From the NCBI GenBank assembly GCA_035235625.1, contig CP141141.1, positions 372,001 to 436,000 on the forward strand: 64,000 nucleotides of DNA, written 5' to 3'. A model generated the notes under the pieces. The model saw only the letters and a list, made by a program, of their open reading frames with translations. It had not been told where the DNA came from and searched no databases. The DNA comes from Saururus chinensis (Eukaryota; Streptophyta; Magnoliopsida; Piperales; Saururaceae). Shown here one piece after another: positions 24,284 to 36,500 of the stretch (positions are counted from its first letter, which is position 1; every line of letters starts with the position of its first letter). The position numbers were made by a program, and so were the translations under genes.

Positions 24284-25085
24284 TAGGAGCAGGGTAGAGT
24301 AGCTCCCTGCTAATCCCTACTGAAGCCCCTGCACAGCACAGGGAAGGGCAGTTTTCCACCTTGGCTCATTCAAGTAGTTTTCCACCTTGGCTTTTTCCCT
24401 ACCCAATCCCTTGCACATCACAGGGAATATGACTATTTCATGATTATTTGGGAGTTTTCGGATTAAATTCTGTTTTGCTGAATTTTTCTTCCTATTGCTG
24501 CTTCTGCTTCTGTTTCTCTTTCATGATGGTAATATATGTCTAGTTTTTACTCCATTCTAGAGCATTGTTGTACTATTCACAATAAAAGTTCTAAATGTAA
24601 TGGTTTTTATAATCCTTAGTATTCTACAGCAATAACATATGTATTTTTTTTTCTCTTGGCAGTTGAACTAGGGGTTTGTTGGTGCCTCTTTGCATTTTGG
24701 GAACGGTCGGCATACTTCTGGAAAAAACGATAAAAAGGTACTGGATTTAAATCTATTGACTCTCTTTTTGGTTTGCATTTGTTGTTGCTTTGAGAAATTG
24801 TAGGAAGCTTGCATATTCATTAGCGTCAGCCATTAACTCTGTTTTATTGTCATTTTTCTCCATCCTGGGATGAAATTTAATTGTTCTTCTTTGGGATCAG
24901 ACTACACTATACTATCATGTAAGGATTTTTTTACTTTTCTCGCTCAGCTTTTGTCTCTTAGGTGCGGATAAATCAATACTCTTAGGTGAGGATAATTTAT
25001 TTCATAATGGGATCAATGCCTCTGATATTGATCTGTTGTCCATTTTGAGCTATCTTGATTCTGTGCTTCTATTTATTAATTGGTG
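23655..25085 (+). repeat. Duplicated segment A, copy 2
   Basis: Direct counterpart of 2320-3780, including the GGAGCA hexamer run, the exon-like FVGASLHF block at about 24670-24740 and the ILLGEDNLFHNG-like block at about 24970-25070. Directly after it (25079-25175) is a short inverted pair around GCAACGCCTCGGGTCCATTT / AAATGGACCCGAGGCGTTGC. Confidence 0.78.
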
Positions 25086-25175
25086 AAGCAACGCCTCGGG
25101 TCCATTTTGAGCCAAGGTGCAAAAACTAAGGTATTACTGTAGATTGCACAGAAATGGACCCGAGGCGTTGCCATT

Positions 25176-26545
25176 TTGAGCCCAGGGGTCGCCTGCATTT
25201 CGTGCTCTATTTCTATCCGATCTCTCATTTGGTTCATTGCATTTGTGTCTAGTTGAGCAGTAATGTGCTTTCATTTGGACGTTGTTTTCTTTTGTTCATT
25301 TGGGACTTGCTCCGTGCTGCCATATTCATTTGTTTTTAATTTTTCTGATCTGGGTCTGTCCAACTTTTTGGTTATTTTTGTCTTATGAATAATAGTCACT
25401 TCGTTCTTGTATGGATTTCTTTCTTTTTTAGTTTGCCACGCTCAATTTCTCGAAAAAAACCTCTTAATGTCTTTTAAAAAATTATATTTCGATGCTCAAT
25501 TGTTGGTCTATGTTGTGAGATATTTTGTCATTTATATCTCTTTCTTAGGACGTGAGACTTTGAAATCCCTCATATGGTCAGATTGTTCATATTTTGATCC
25601 CCATTCACGTCACTTTGAAAGAAATTTGCTTAATGCTACAATCTACATACAGGCATCTCATTTGTGCATTTGTTTGTGAATTTGGCTTACATTCATGATT
25701 ATTGTTTAGCTTGGTCTTAACTCCTTTTGGTGTTGTTTACCCCTGTGTTTCGTCTTTCTCTATGACTTTTACTTAAGCTTGACTGCTCTTGTATTTTTAT
25801 GAAACCTAGAGGAGTTCCGCTTATTTTTTATCACGCAGAGGAAATTGGCTTATATTGATTTCATGTGTACTATTGATATGTTATATGTCTCTAGTTTTAT
25901 GTTATGTGATTGGCTTATTCTAAAATTGAAATGCTCTTCGCAACATTATAACTTTATGAATGCACTTTATGACGTTGCAGGAGTCGTCATTGAACATTTA
26001 GTGTCTTCTCCACAAGTGGCTTCCATATATCAAATCCCTATATCATGAAGAATAAATCAAGTATGTTTTCTTTAATCCCTATGGTTAAATAATGTTAGCA
26101 ATATTGTTGAACTTGTAAGAGTATTGCTGATGTATTATGATTATTGCTAATGATTTAGCATTGTTGTTGATGCTTTAGCATTATCGTAGATGATAATCCT
26201 ATTATCAATAAATTAAGTATGTGCCACATTTTCCAAGCATTATTGCTAAAACCATGTTAGCATTATTAGTAAATTGTTATCGTATAATTGCTAAGACTTT
26301 ATAACATGATTTGTATAATGATTTGGCTTTATTGTTATAACGTTTCAACAAGCTTCTTGATGTATGTTTCACCAACTATTTTAATTTTCTTTATCATTTT
26401 AAAAGATTCATAAGTAAAAATGATTATTGAATTGAGATCTCTATTCATAAGATATTGAATTATATGGCTATGTTATTCATGGGGTATACTGAACACTTTT
26501 GTTAAACATTTATATACCTTTGTACTCATCCATGGATATTTATGC
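25176..26545. other. Leader or intron-like sequence upstream of the Ulp1-type gene
   Basis: No coding motif. 26050-26350 is low-complexity, repeating ATTGCTAATG-, TTAGCATTATTG- and TTGTTATAACG-like words. The stretch may include untranslated exons and a first intron, since 26540-26545 ends in TTTATGCAG. Confidence 0.4.
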
Positions 26546-29500
26546 AGAAGTTTTTGAAATGAAGAAGAGGAGCCCAAACCTTGCAGTAGGGTCAAAAAAA
26601 ATTAGGCGTGAGTCACTAAAAGTCCCTTGCACCCCCATGGGACTAGCAAAGTCAATCAACATTATCAAAACCATCCCGCAGGTGAAGAACTTGGTTGGCC
26701 AGACCCCTTTCATCAGATTGCTTGATGCCATAACCATTATTTGTCAGGCATCACTATTTGAAGTTATTTTGGTTTATTGGTCTGAGGCTCAACCTGGGGT
26801 CACATTCGGGGGACACAGAGTGGACTTTACTGTAGAGGATGTGGCCCTCATCACTGGCCTAAAAATGGGGGGCGATCGGGTGGTATTCGGCCAGAAACGA
26901 GAGAGGGGTGATTTTTGTAAGCGCTATTTTGGGAAGAAGGTTACAAGGTCGGAAATTGAAAGGAAACTGGACTTGTTACAGGGCAAGACCGATTCTAAAT
27001 CAATGGAGGATTGTGCAAGATTGATCGTCTTGCACATTTTTGTATGCCTTCTATTTCCTCAGACCAACCATGTGGTCAAGAATGAGTTAGTTGACCTGGT
27101 GGAAGACATGGGCAACCTCCATCGATATGACTGGCCGCAAGCCATTTATGACTTTTTAGTAAGCTCAGCCTTAGCCCTCCATAGGAAGCTTGTGTTGAAG
27201 GAGGAAGGCAAGTTTGAGGGATACGGATCATTGATTGGAGCCGCATTTATCCTACAGGTATTTTATACTTTGTACATAATTATATTTTCATTTTTATGTG
27301 GGAGCTACAAGATACTAATGTTTATCTATTATATGTCATAGGTGTGGGTGTTTGAGCATTTTCGGATGTTCATATCCCCTATGCCGGAGAAGCTACCCCG
27401 ATTTTGCAAATGGCCAAATTGTGGCCTTGTAAAGGGTGAAAAAGAGGGAACACACCACAGGTCGGTGGGTAGATATGCGCAATTATTCAAATATGTGAGA
27501 CCACAAGAGGTAATTGCAACACGATAATATATATAATGAATTATTTGAGAGTTTTTTAAGAGTTGTTCAACTCTTAATTTTATTGAAAGTTGGATGTTAA
27601 ATCATTGTGCATATGTTGACTGCAGGTTTTATCTGTGTTGGTTCCTGCTGCAAATGAGACATATCTATTTCAAGGGGCAAGAAAAACTTCAAAGAAAAGG
27701 AAGGTAGGAGTCGAGGCTCTGGAGCAGGGGAAGGATAGTGGGGGAGGGCTATTGGTCTTGAAGTCCTCCATAGAGAATATGTCCTCTGCACTTGGAGTTG
27801 TGCAGAGTGCCATGTATATATTGCATGAGGAGGGTTACCATACAGGCCAGCTACATGGTGTAATTGACGCCATTTCAGAAAACTTTTCAAAATTTAAAAG
27901 CATGGCCAATCATTTGGTGAAGAGGCCAAGAGCTGGGAACAAGGAGGAAGGTGGTGAAGCAACTGATGAAGATGACGGAGAGGAGAGTGATGATGTGGGA
28001 GGTGAGGGTGTGGAGGGGGAAGAGGCAGAGGAAGAGGAAGGAGATGAGGAAGAGGGGGAGAGGAAGTAGAGGACAAAGAGGAGGGGGGAAGGGAGGGGGA
28101 GAAGATGGAGGAGATGATGGGGGAGAGGAGGGGGGTGAGGAGGAAGGAGAGGATGGAAGAGTGGTTGGGGGCGAGGAGGGGGGAGAGAAGGAAGGAGAGG
28201 ATGGGGCAGAGGAGGGGGGAGAGGAGCAAGAGGTGGGTAAGAGAGAGGAGGGGCCAAATGGGGATGAGAGAAAGAAGGATGAGGAGGGAGATGGATATAA
28301 GAACAAAGGTGTTGATAATGTGGAATGTCCATCGAAGAGGCCTGTACGGATGAAATATAAAACCAAGAAGTATGGGACTCCATTTACACAAGAGACGAAG
28401 AGAACAAAGAGGGAGAATAAGGCATTGACTGAAGATGTGGAGGCTGCAACAAGTGTAGTTTCTTCCCACGCCTCAACCAAGCAAACAGTCCCTACCATCC
28501 TTCGCCAGCCATTGAAGATAAATTTATGCAGTCCCCTCTCTAATTTGACTAAGTGGGACCAAGAAACTATTGAAAAATTCATTAAAGACGGGAGCCACTC
28601 CGTGGCGGGGGTTGTTGTCGCTGACAATGACTTGATAGATATGTTGAAGGCGGAGTACATATCGTCTAATGTAAGACTACAATTTCTCCCTTTTAAATCT
28701 TAACTAGTCAATATTGCTTATATATTAAATGTATGTTTCGATGCATGTAGGTTATAGATGCATATATGCATATGCTAGAGCAGAGGGCCTCTAGACCAAC
28801 TGGAAATGTCTTTCCCAAATGCCACTTTGGGAGCTTTGTCTTGCAATATTATTTCACCCAGGTATGGTCAACAGTATAATGTGTATTTATTGGATTAAGT
28901 TCGGATATGGACTAAGTCAAATCCACACCAATTGCAACAGAAGGATGTAGCAAAAGACATAATGGATGACCTGGCGACCACTTGTTTTGGAGCTGATAAA
29001 GATTGCCCTGACTTCATCTTCTTACCACTATGTGACAATGCACATTTCCACTTATTGGTGGTAGATGTGATCGAGGGTGAAATGAAATGGTTTGATTCAA
29101 TGCCAGGGTATGGCCATAAGAAAAGGCTACCGAATGTGAGGAAATTGGTGAGTAATTGTATGATTAAGTGAAAATGTCTTCTTTTAGTGATGACTTTTAA
29201 ACTAATTCAGCTAATATGTCTAGGTGACAAACATAAGAGTATTACTTGAGGAGCATCTTAAGGATTCCAATACTAAGAAGTGGAAGATCAATAGTCTGAA
29301 GGGACCATATCAAGGCAACGGGGTTGATTGTGGGTTCTTCCTCATGCGTCTGATCTATTGCATTAGTTCTGGACTGCCGGTTGATTTTACTCAGGTATAT
29401 GGCCCAATTGTAGATATCTGTTTGAGTTTCTTCTTTGTACCTTCATTTAAAGTGAGGGGATGCAATATTAATTGTTTCAAATATTTTAGGAAGATATCTC

Positions 29501-29555
29501 TCAACGCTTGAGACTTGTAATGGCTGCAGAGATCTTGAGAGGCTATGTTGAATGA
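26546..29555 (+). CDS. DUF1985 / Ulp1-like cysteine protease of a MULE (multi-exon, probably frame-disrupted)
   Basis: Transposon-borne protein with an N-terminal DUF1985-like domain and a C-terminal C48 (Ulp1/SUMO-protease-like) domain. Proposed exons: 26546-27257, 27342-27509, 27626-28670, 28751-28861, 28941-29147, 29224-29394 and 29490-29555. All have GT..AG borders and phase-0 joins. The first start could be M at 26562, or 26532 if translation begins before the AG. DUF1985-like sequence (FGGHRVDFTVEDVALITGLK) lies in exon 1. Exon 3 is a long Glu/Asp/Gly-rich linker. The protease part shows His in NAHFHLLVVD, Asp in KWFDSMPG and Gln..Cys in YQGNGVDCGFF, an apparently complete catalytic set. 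Oddity: exon 3 needs a one-base frame change near 28040-28100, so the copy may be broken, or the acidic tract misassembled. Its role in transposition is not established. Confidence 0.75.
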
Positions 29556-29777
29556 GTAGGAACCTCTACGTGATGGTAAGAAACTTAAAGTTTATATATT
29601 TCCGATGAAAACTATATTGATGGTACATTTTAGCATTTATTTTGATAGGTTTCATCTCTCCCCCCTCGGACCATATTAGTTAAAATTGTGACTCATATAG
29701 GTTAATCTTGTTTAGATAGGAACGTTTTTTTGTTATACTCTCTTTTGATATTACTATATAATATAGCATTGTTTCAG

Positions 29778-29877
29778 TATCAGTCCAACAAGACAACTAA
29801 ATTTTTCAACGAGGAGCTGGTATTTCTAATCTTACAGTTTTTGGACGAGGAGAAGTTAAAGGAAAGCTTGATTACAG
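29778..29877 (+). pseudogene. TPR: TOPLESS-related N-terminal (LisH) exon fragment
   Basis: One exon-like block between TTTCAG and GTAACT reads ELVFLILQFLDEEKLKES, the nearly invariant LisH start of TOPLESS/TPR co-repressors. The usual initiator MSSLS part is altered and the following CTLH exons are absent. It is a captured fragment inside MULE-A, from a different part of the gene than the piece at 151-2167. Confidence 0.8.
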
Positions 29878-30017
29878 GTAACTTCTTTACCTACCTCTAG
29901 TTTTTAGCTCATCTTGTTCAGGTTTTCAATGGATGGTTTATTTGTTGCTCAAGTAGATTGAAATGTCACTTTTAGAGGTTTGATTATGCAAATAAGACCA
30001 ACTGCTTTGGCAGATAT

Positions 30018-30150
30018 ATTTGGTCGCAGAATGCGTAGTTTTAAAAATTTTGCCTTCAAGAATAGGGTCACAGTGAACTTGTTGTGGAAGTTTTGTTTGG
30101 TCCAGAAGCAGCTAGGGGAGGCTCTGGCGAAATTGTTGGAATATCCATAA
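30018..30150 (+). pseudogene. Unidentified exon-like fragment
   Basis: After GGCAG an open stretch reads RRMRSFKNFAFKNRVTVNL and continues to LGEALAKLLEYP and a stop. It looks like a last exon. I do not recognise the family. Confidence 0.35.
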
Positions 30151-30490
30151 GCATTTGGAGTTTCTTATTATATATCAGTGTAAAAAATAGGGGACTCTGC
30201 ATATATGCTGCATGGGCATCATCTTTGGAGTGCAGGGCCTGTACTCCATCGGTTCGGCTATAGTTCGGCTATAGCCAAGGCTACAAGGAGAATGTGACCA
30301 ATTGTTATTTCACTTTAGCTCCTGTTATAGATCATTGCCAAGGAAGTCTCCATGTGAGGTCTCATTGAACCTATTTTACATTTCATTCCTCGTTTATCTT
30401 TCTGCTATTACCGTCCATTTCTTTTGATTTTCACCTTCCCCAAAGATTGAATTTGGAATGTTTTTCACCATTCTCATCCTGCTCAAGCAG

Positions 30491-30737
30491 ATGGTAAATA
30501 CTGAAGGGCATCTTTATTCCTTGTCTATTCAGAAGCCTCACTATAACTGGATACAAGATTTTAGTGAAGTAGACAACATTTTTACAGTGGCTCCAGGAAA
30601 CAATGGTCGCCTCTACCTGGCTTTCCCGAGGAGATCTATCATAATGGCACTTGAAGTTTCATCTGGAAATATTATTTGGAAACAAAGTGTTGGCCCCTTT
30701 AATACACAGGAGAGTTCCCCTGTGGTTGATTCCAATG
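30491..30737 (+). pseudogene. GEX3: GAMETE EXPRESSED 3-like exon fragment
   Basis: One exon with AG acceptor (30489-30490) and GTAAAT donor (30738) encodes GHLYSLSIQKPHYNWIQDF, then FTVAPGNNGRLY, ALEVSSGNIIWKQSVGP and SSPVVDSNG. This is the PQQ-type beta-propeller repeat pattern of plant GEX3, a plasma-membrane protein needed in gametophyte function. Only this exon is seen; the rest of the propeller and the C-terminal membrane segment are absent. It is most likely a captured fragment in MULE-A. Confidence 0.72.
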
Positions 30738-30984
30738 GTAAATGTTTTTGACATATTATCTCTGTCACAGATTCTGATGTATGGACGGTAATAGCAGAAA
30801 CAATATATGGACGGTAATTATTTTCTTGCCATACTCATTTCTACCATTGGCATCTTTATCATTTTGAAATGAGGCAGTTTTCATTATTTTCTTATGTTTC
30901 TTCTGCATTGTTGTGAATGCATTGCTGTGGCCATTGTACATATTTGCACAATCCCTTTGGATACTGCAAAAGTCAGATTGCAGC

Positions 30985-31200
30985 TTCAGAAAAACCAAGA
31001 GACCTTTGAACTGGAACTTCATTTTCTTTTCCAAGGAATCAAACCCTAATTTGCATATATGGTGACGTCTATAGACACAATAAAACAATCTTTTGATAAT
31101 ATTTACTATAAAATCACACTTGCACTTTTACTAGATACAGAAGGACTCCTTGATCGTGAGGCAATTCGAATACAGCGGGCTGCAGAGGCAAGTGAAATTT
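30985..31200 (+). repeat. Left arm of the inverted repeat around array 2
   Basis: About 200 bp that pair with 32605-32825 in reverse complement (AACTTCATTTTCTTTTCCAA, GACGTCTATAGACACAA, GGGCTGCAGAGGCAAGTGAA). Contains an exon-like frame reading EGLLDREAIRIQRAAEAS, which I could not assign. Confidence 0.85.
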
Positions 31201-32607
31201 GTCGCAACAACGTTGTAGCAATATCGCTGCAACATTGCAGCATTATCGCTGTAATGTTGAAGCATTATCGCTGCAACATTGCAGCAATAATGCTACAATG
31301 TTGCATCAATATCGCTACAACGTTTCAGCGTTATCGAGGAACGCTACAACGGTGCAGCAATAACACTACAACGTTACAGTGATATTGCTGCAACATTGCT
31401 GCATTTTTCGATAACGCTGCAACGTTGCAGTGATATTACTGCAACGTTGCTGCGTTCTTTGATAACGCTGCAACGTTGTAGCGTTCTTCGATAACGCTGC
31501 AACGTTGTAGCGTTCTTCGATAATGCTGCAATGTTGTAGCGATAACGCTGCAACGTTGCAGCTTTATCGAAGAACGCTACAACGTTGCAGCATTATCAAA
31601 GAACGCAGCAACGTTGCAGTAATATCACTGCAACGCTGCAACGTTGCAACGTTCTTCGATAACGTTGCAACGTTGTAGCGATAACGCTGCAATGTTGCAG
31701 CGATGTTGCAGCGATACTGCTACAACGTTGTAACATTATTACTACAATGTTGCAATCAGCAATAATGCTGCAACGTTATAGCGTTATTGCTACAACGTTG
31801 CAGCGTTCCTCGATAACGCTGCAATGCTGCAGCGATAACGCTGCAACGATGTAGCGATATCGCTGCAACGTAGTAGCGATAACGCTGCAACGTTGTAGCG
31901 ATAATGCTGCAACATTGTAGCGTTATTGCTGCAATGTTGCAGCGTTCCTTGATAACACATTGCAACGTTGCAGCAATAACGCTGCAATGTTATAGCGATA
32001 TCGCTGCAACGTAGTAGCGATAACGCTGCAACGTTGTAGCGATAATGCTGCAACGTTGTAGCGTTATTGCTGCAACGTTGCAGCGTTCCTTGATAACGCT
32101 GCAACGTTGTAGCGATAACGCTGCAACGTTGTAGCGATACTGCTGCAACGTTGCAGCATTATTACTACAATGTTGCAATCAGCAATAATGCTGCAACGTT
32201 GTAGCGTTATTGCTACAACGTTGCAGCGTTCCTCGATAACGCTACAATGCTACAGCGATAACGCTGCAACGCTGTAGCGATTTCGCTGCAACGTAGTAGC
32301 GACAACGCTACAACGTTGTAGCGATAATGCTGCAACATTGTAACGTTATTGCTGCATCGTTGCAGCGTTCCTTTATAACGTTGCAATGTTGCAGCGATAA
32401 CGCTGCAATGTTGTAGCGATATCGCTACAACGTAGTAGCAATAACCCTGCAACGTTATAGCGATAATGCTGCAACGTTGTAGCGTTATTACTGCAACGTT
32501 GCAGCGTTCCTTGATAACGCTGCAACGTTGTAGCGATAACGCTGCAACGTAGTAGCGATATTACTGCAACGTTTTAGTGATAATGTTTAAACGTTGCACA
32601 AATAACA
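31200..32607. repeat. 22-bp self-complementary repeat array 2
   Basis: Same unit as array 1 (GCTGCAACGTTG[C/T]AGCGATAA and complements), about 1.4 kb, period near 22 bp, more homogeneous than array 1. It shows higher-order structure: blocks containing GCGTTCCTYGATAACGC recur at roughly 130-150 and 430 bp spacing (for example 31800, 31945, 32085, 32225, 32365, 32505), so longer units were amplified later. Confidence 0.93.
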
Positions 32608-33040
32608 CTGCAAAAATTTCACTTGCCTCTGCAGCCCGCGATATTCGAATTGCCTCACGTTCAAGGAGTCCTTCTGTATCTAGTACAAGTGCATGTGTGA
32701 TTTTATAGTAAATATTATCAAAAGATTGTTTTCTTGTGTCTATAGACGTCACCATATATGCAAATTAGGGTTTGATTCCTTGGAAAAGAAAATGAAGTTC
32801 CAATTCAAAGGTCGCTGGGTTCTCAGATCATTATGTCACCTATTTTCTCTTCTAATACTCGTTGATTTGCAATAATTTTATTTTTTCTATATATAAATTG
32901 TTTGAAAGAGCAGACACTTTGAATCTAAGTGAGGACTTCATTCTCCAACTCGATTAATTATGTCTGTCATTCTAACCTTGAAACAACACCATTTGGGAGA
33001 TCAGTCCTGCCAACCACAACTATCAGATCACAGTTAAGAA
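32605..33040 (-). repeat. Right arm of array 2 and segment shared with 6485-6900
   Basis: The inner about 220 bp pair with 30985-31200. The whole block matches 6485-6900 in direct orientation (CACTTGCCTCTGCAGCCCGC; ATGTCACCTATTTTCTCTTC; AACAACACCATT.GGGAGATC). It contains the minus-strand exon-like frame EGLLEREAIRISRAAEAS. The source gene is unidentified. Confidence 0.82.
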
Positions 33041-33328
33041 ACAAAAAATTGTCGGAAATGTTATTTGTATTGACTCTGTCCAATTTTTAGATTTTTCACT
33101 TCTCTGTTTACTGCCTTAGACAATTCAAACTGTTCCAACAACAAACTCACTAAGGGACAATCACGAAAATCTTGATCATGGAAAATCAAAGGGGTTCGGC
33201 AAGTGATACAACTATGTCCATCTTTATAATGTGAGCCTGATAAGTCATACTGGAAATATACCAGTTATATCTATTTTGTTGTTGGGAATAGAGATAATAT
33301 AAATTACATTTCTTCTTTCAGTTATTTG

Positions 33329-33523
33329 TCAATAAACATGGGAAGATATCTCAAGATTTCTCGTTCCATATACGATCAAATCATCCTCTAGCTGCAAATT
33401 CTCATTAAGTAGACAAGTTGAGTCCAGAGATCCAACACCTTTTAAATCGTCACATGACAAAAGCAGGTATGATGAACATGGTGAAAAGTTACTTTCTGCT
33501 ACTTTGAAAATCAAAGGATCCAC
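33329..33523 (-). pseudogene. Fragment like plant glycine-rich membrane protein (At5g11700/At5g47020 type)
   Basis: Minus-strand open block with LLLSCDDLKGVGSLDSTC, then LNENLQLEDDLIVYGTRNLEI. This resembles the conserved N-terminal C.DL.GVGSL.TTC motif region of large plant glycine-rich proteins of unknown function. An AG acceptor lies at the start and the frame opens after it. Nothing else of the protein is recognised nearby. Family call is from memory of the motif and moderate. Confidence 0.45.
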
Positions 33524-36500
33524 CTCTCATAAGGACCTCCCAGTATTCACATTTTGGAGAAAATGCTTTCAAACACTATTGCAAGCTCCAAACAAACAGG
33601 CCCTTTTAATGATAAAGGAGTATTTACATAGCGCACTGACATGCAATATAAATAAGATGTTGTTAGCTGATCAGACAATACCTGCAAATGTGACAAGATA
33701 AAAAATGTAAGGTAAGAAATTAATCAATATTACTAGGCACTAGAATTCATAATGGTTAGGGACAATGAATAGCGCATTCTATCAAAGAGAGATAAGGATG
33801 GGAAACACGAGAGTTTTAAACTAAAAAGGTGGGGCAACATAAGGAAATCTAGAATCAAAGTCAAGACAGAACATAGTTCTAGTAAAAATGAGCTATAAAT
33901 AAACAAAGATAGTTACATGAACTCTCACGAAAAAAGGTTTTTATGGATATATCAACGAACAATATTTTTAAATCAAAATACATAGTCTTAAACATAATCA
34001 ACATACATATGACTCAATCCAACTTTTCATTTGACTATAGATAAGATCTGATTAAGGTCAACAAATAGGCCCTTAGTCCCAGCAAACAGAGCAGAGAGAT
34101 ACTATAGGAGCTAAAAAGAAGTAAAACCAGTTAGCTAGCGCAAAGGTCCCATGTGACAAAAGATAAGAGAAAAACAGAAGAATTGTATTCATTACAACAA
34201 AAAAAACCAAACAAGAAAAACAATCTTCCCCATCAACCTGTACAAAAAATAAGAAAACTAGTAATAAGATACTTCTAAGAATCATTTATTCATTTACTGA
34301 TTCACAAACTGCAATTTATGTACTCAGCTGGAGACAATAAAATCCAATACAATTCAAGCTAAGCCTAATGTTCAATAAGTTTCTTTATTATTTTTAAATC
34401 CAACACAATTCACGAAAGACAATAAAATAGAAATAGTTTGTTAAATCAGTAACTACTTTATAAAGTAGTTTGTTTTAACTAATCCAGCAACTACTTTATG
34501 TTGCCATCATAAAGTGTTCATGTTGGTGACGAGGAAGAACTAACATTAAAACTATTACTATGTAAAATTAACACAATTTTTTTTTGTTAACGGGGTGTCC
34601 AGGTGCTCATGACCCAACTAAAAAGGTCAGGGTAACTGGCCTCTGAGAGCATTGTATCCTGCCAGTTCGGGCACATGCAACACCCACACAACACAATATA
34701 AGAATATATGCAGGTGGCTAACAGAATGAGGGTTTGAACTTAGGACCTCCACTTCTTGAGACATGGTCCTGACTTCCCACCAATGCAAAGTCAGTTGTAT
34801 AGCGATAGTTATTAGCTGTGAGAGACTGAATATAGAGATAATTATTAGCTGCAACAGACTGAATATAGTGATAGTTAAAAATTCTTATTTCTCAACATCA
34901 TTCAAAAAAAAAACTACATGATTTACTATAAAAGAAGAGAAGAAGATACTCAGATTATTATGCTCAATGTCTGTTCTCACAATATTTGTACCTTGAATAA
35001 ATATACAGACAAACCCATTCACTTGCTTTCAAACGTAAAACCCTCAGCTGTGTGACCAACCAAGCAGCAAAAATAGAATAATGTATCTAATTAAATGCAA
35101 TTACATGCATAACTGAAAATGTAAGATGAGATTCACATCCAATAGGTGGTTGCAGCAAAAACAAAGATTTTATACATATTTCCAGTCCTTGACATTAATA
35201 TTTTTTGCATAAAATACAATGCATAACACTATGAGAGCTGGATAGATGAAACATTTCACCAATCTCAAAATTTTCCAATTCCAATATTCAGAGTGGAGCT
35301 ATGTTGAAACAACCAAACTACCATCACAATTATTCAACGTTCCTTATTTAACTGCAAATCTAGCTCACCTTTATGTCAGCATGTAAAACTGGGCTTCTGG
35401 TAACATGGAAATGGTTAGCAACATATGGCATACTTATAAAATCAAATATCAACAATATTCAAATGAAAAGTGTGAACCTTATTGATCCAATTTTAATGCA
35501 AGAGCTACCACTAACATCATCACTGTTTCTAATAAACTAATTCAATTTTTTTTGCTGCAGGCAAAAGGTATGCACGGATTCACAGCATCCATCAGCTCTG
35601 AGACACTCCTTTGCAAAGAAATAAGACCGCATCATACATTCCATCTAACTTTTTTACCTAGTAAAAAAGCAAAAGAAAATATTGAGACAGAATTTAATAA
35701 ATATTTTAGATAAAAGATAAGGATTCGTCATATGAAATTATATAACATATGCTTTTATTTGTCCTTTCTGAGATGAAAATAAATTAAGCAGAGCAGGATG
35801 AAAGAACAAATGAATCTGACAACAACAATTTACAATAAAGTATAAATTAATGATGATGATGATGATCTTGAGAACAACAGTTCTATTTTGTGCTTGCTCT
35901 CAAAACCAAGATAGCGGACAAATTGTAGTGATAAATAACACTTGTTTTGAATTCATCATCTGGTTTTTTAATGATTTCCAAACAACATGGAAAAAAACAT
36001 ATTGACATGGTGTTTGTGAGAATGTAGATAACAAAGCCTGCTTTTTTCATGAACTACAAATCCAACATAAGGTGTTATGTTTAAACAAATATTGCAGCCA
36101 AATGATAGGATGCTGAAATGAAATAACCAACAAAATGGCATCCAGTACCTTTAGCTGTGATTTTTCAAACTGTTCCAACAGTAATTGTTCCTGAAACAAG
36201 AAAAGTTTAATTTAAGTAATCACAAAAGGAAAAGTAAAAAAAACAGCCAACAACAACAGTCATTTGGATAAACCATGATAGTGTTTATATTGCAACTAAA
36301 AAAAAAACCTGCACTGGTATATCACAGTACATTCTTATCATTTACGAATAACATCCCATCATGCAATTGATGACTGCACATAACATAGTTAAACAGAGAA
36401 AAACATCAGTGCAACATATGAAAAACATAAACTTGACAGATCAAAAGACAACAAACACATAAAGAATTACCTAGAGAAAGGTTCTTAGAAGCAATAAGAC

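Noticed and set aside
27887-28660. Long Ser/Pro-rich minus-strand frames
   Set aside because: Antisense shadow of the Glu/Gly-rich linker of the Ulp1-type gene.
31059-32755. Many Leu/Gln/Arg/Cys-rich frames on both strands over arrays 1-3
   Set aside because: Direct consequence of the self-complementary 22-bp repeat; no start context, conserved domain or strand bias.
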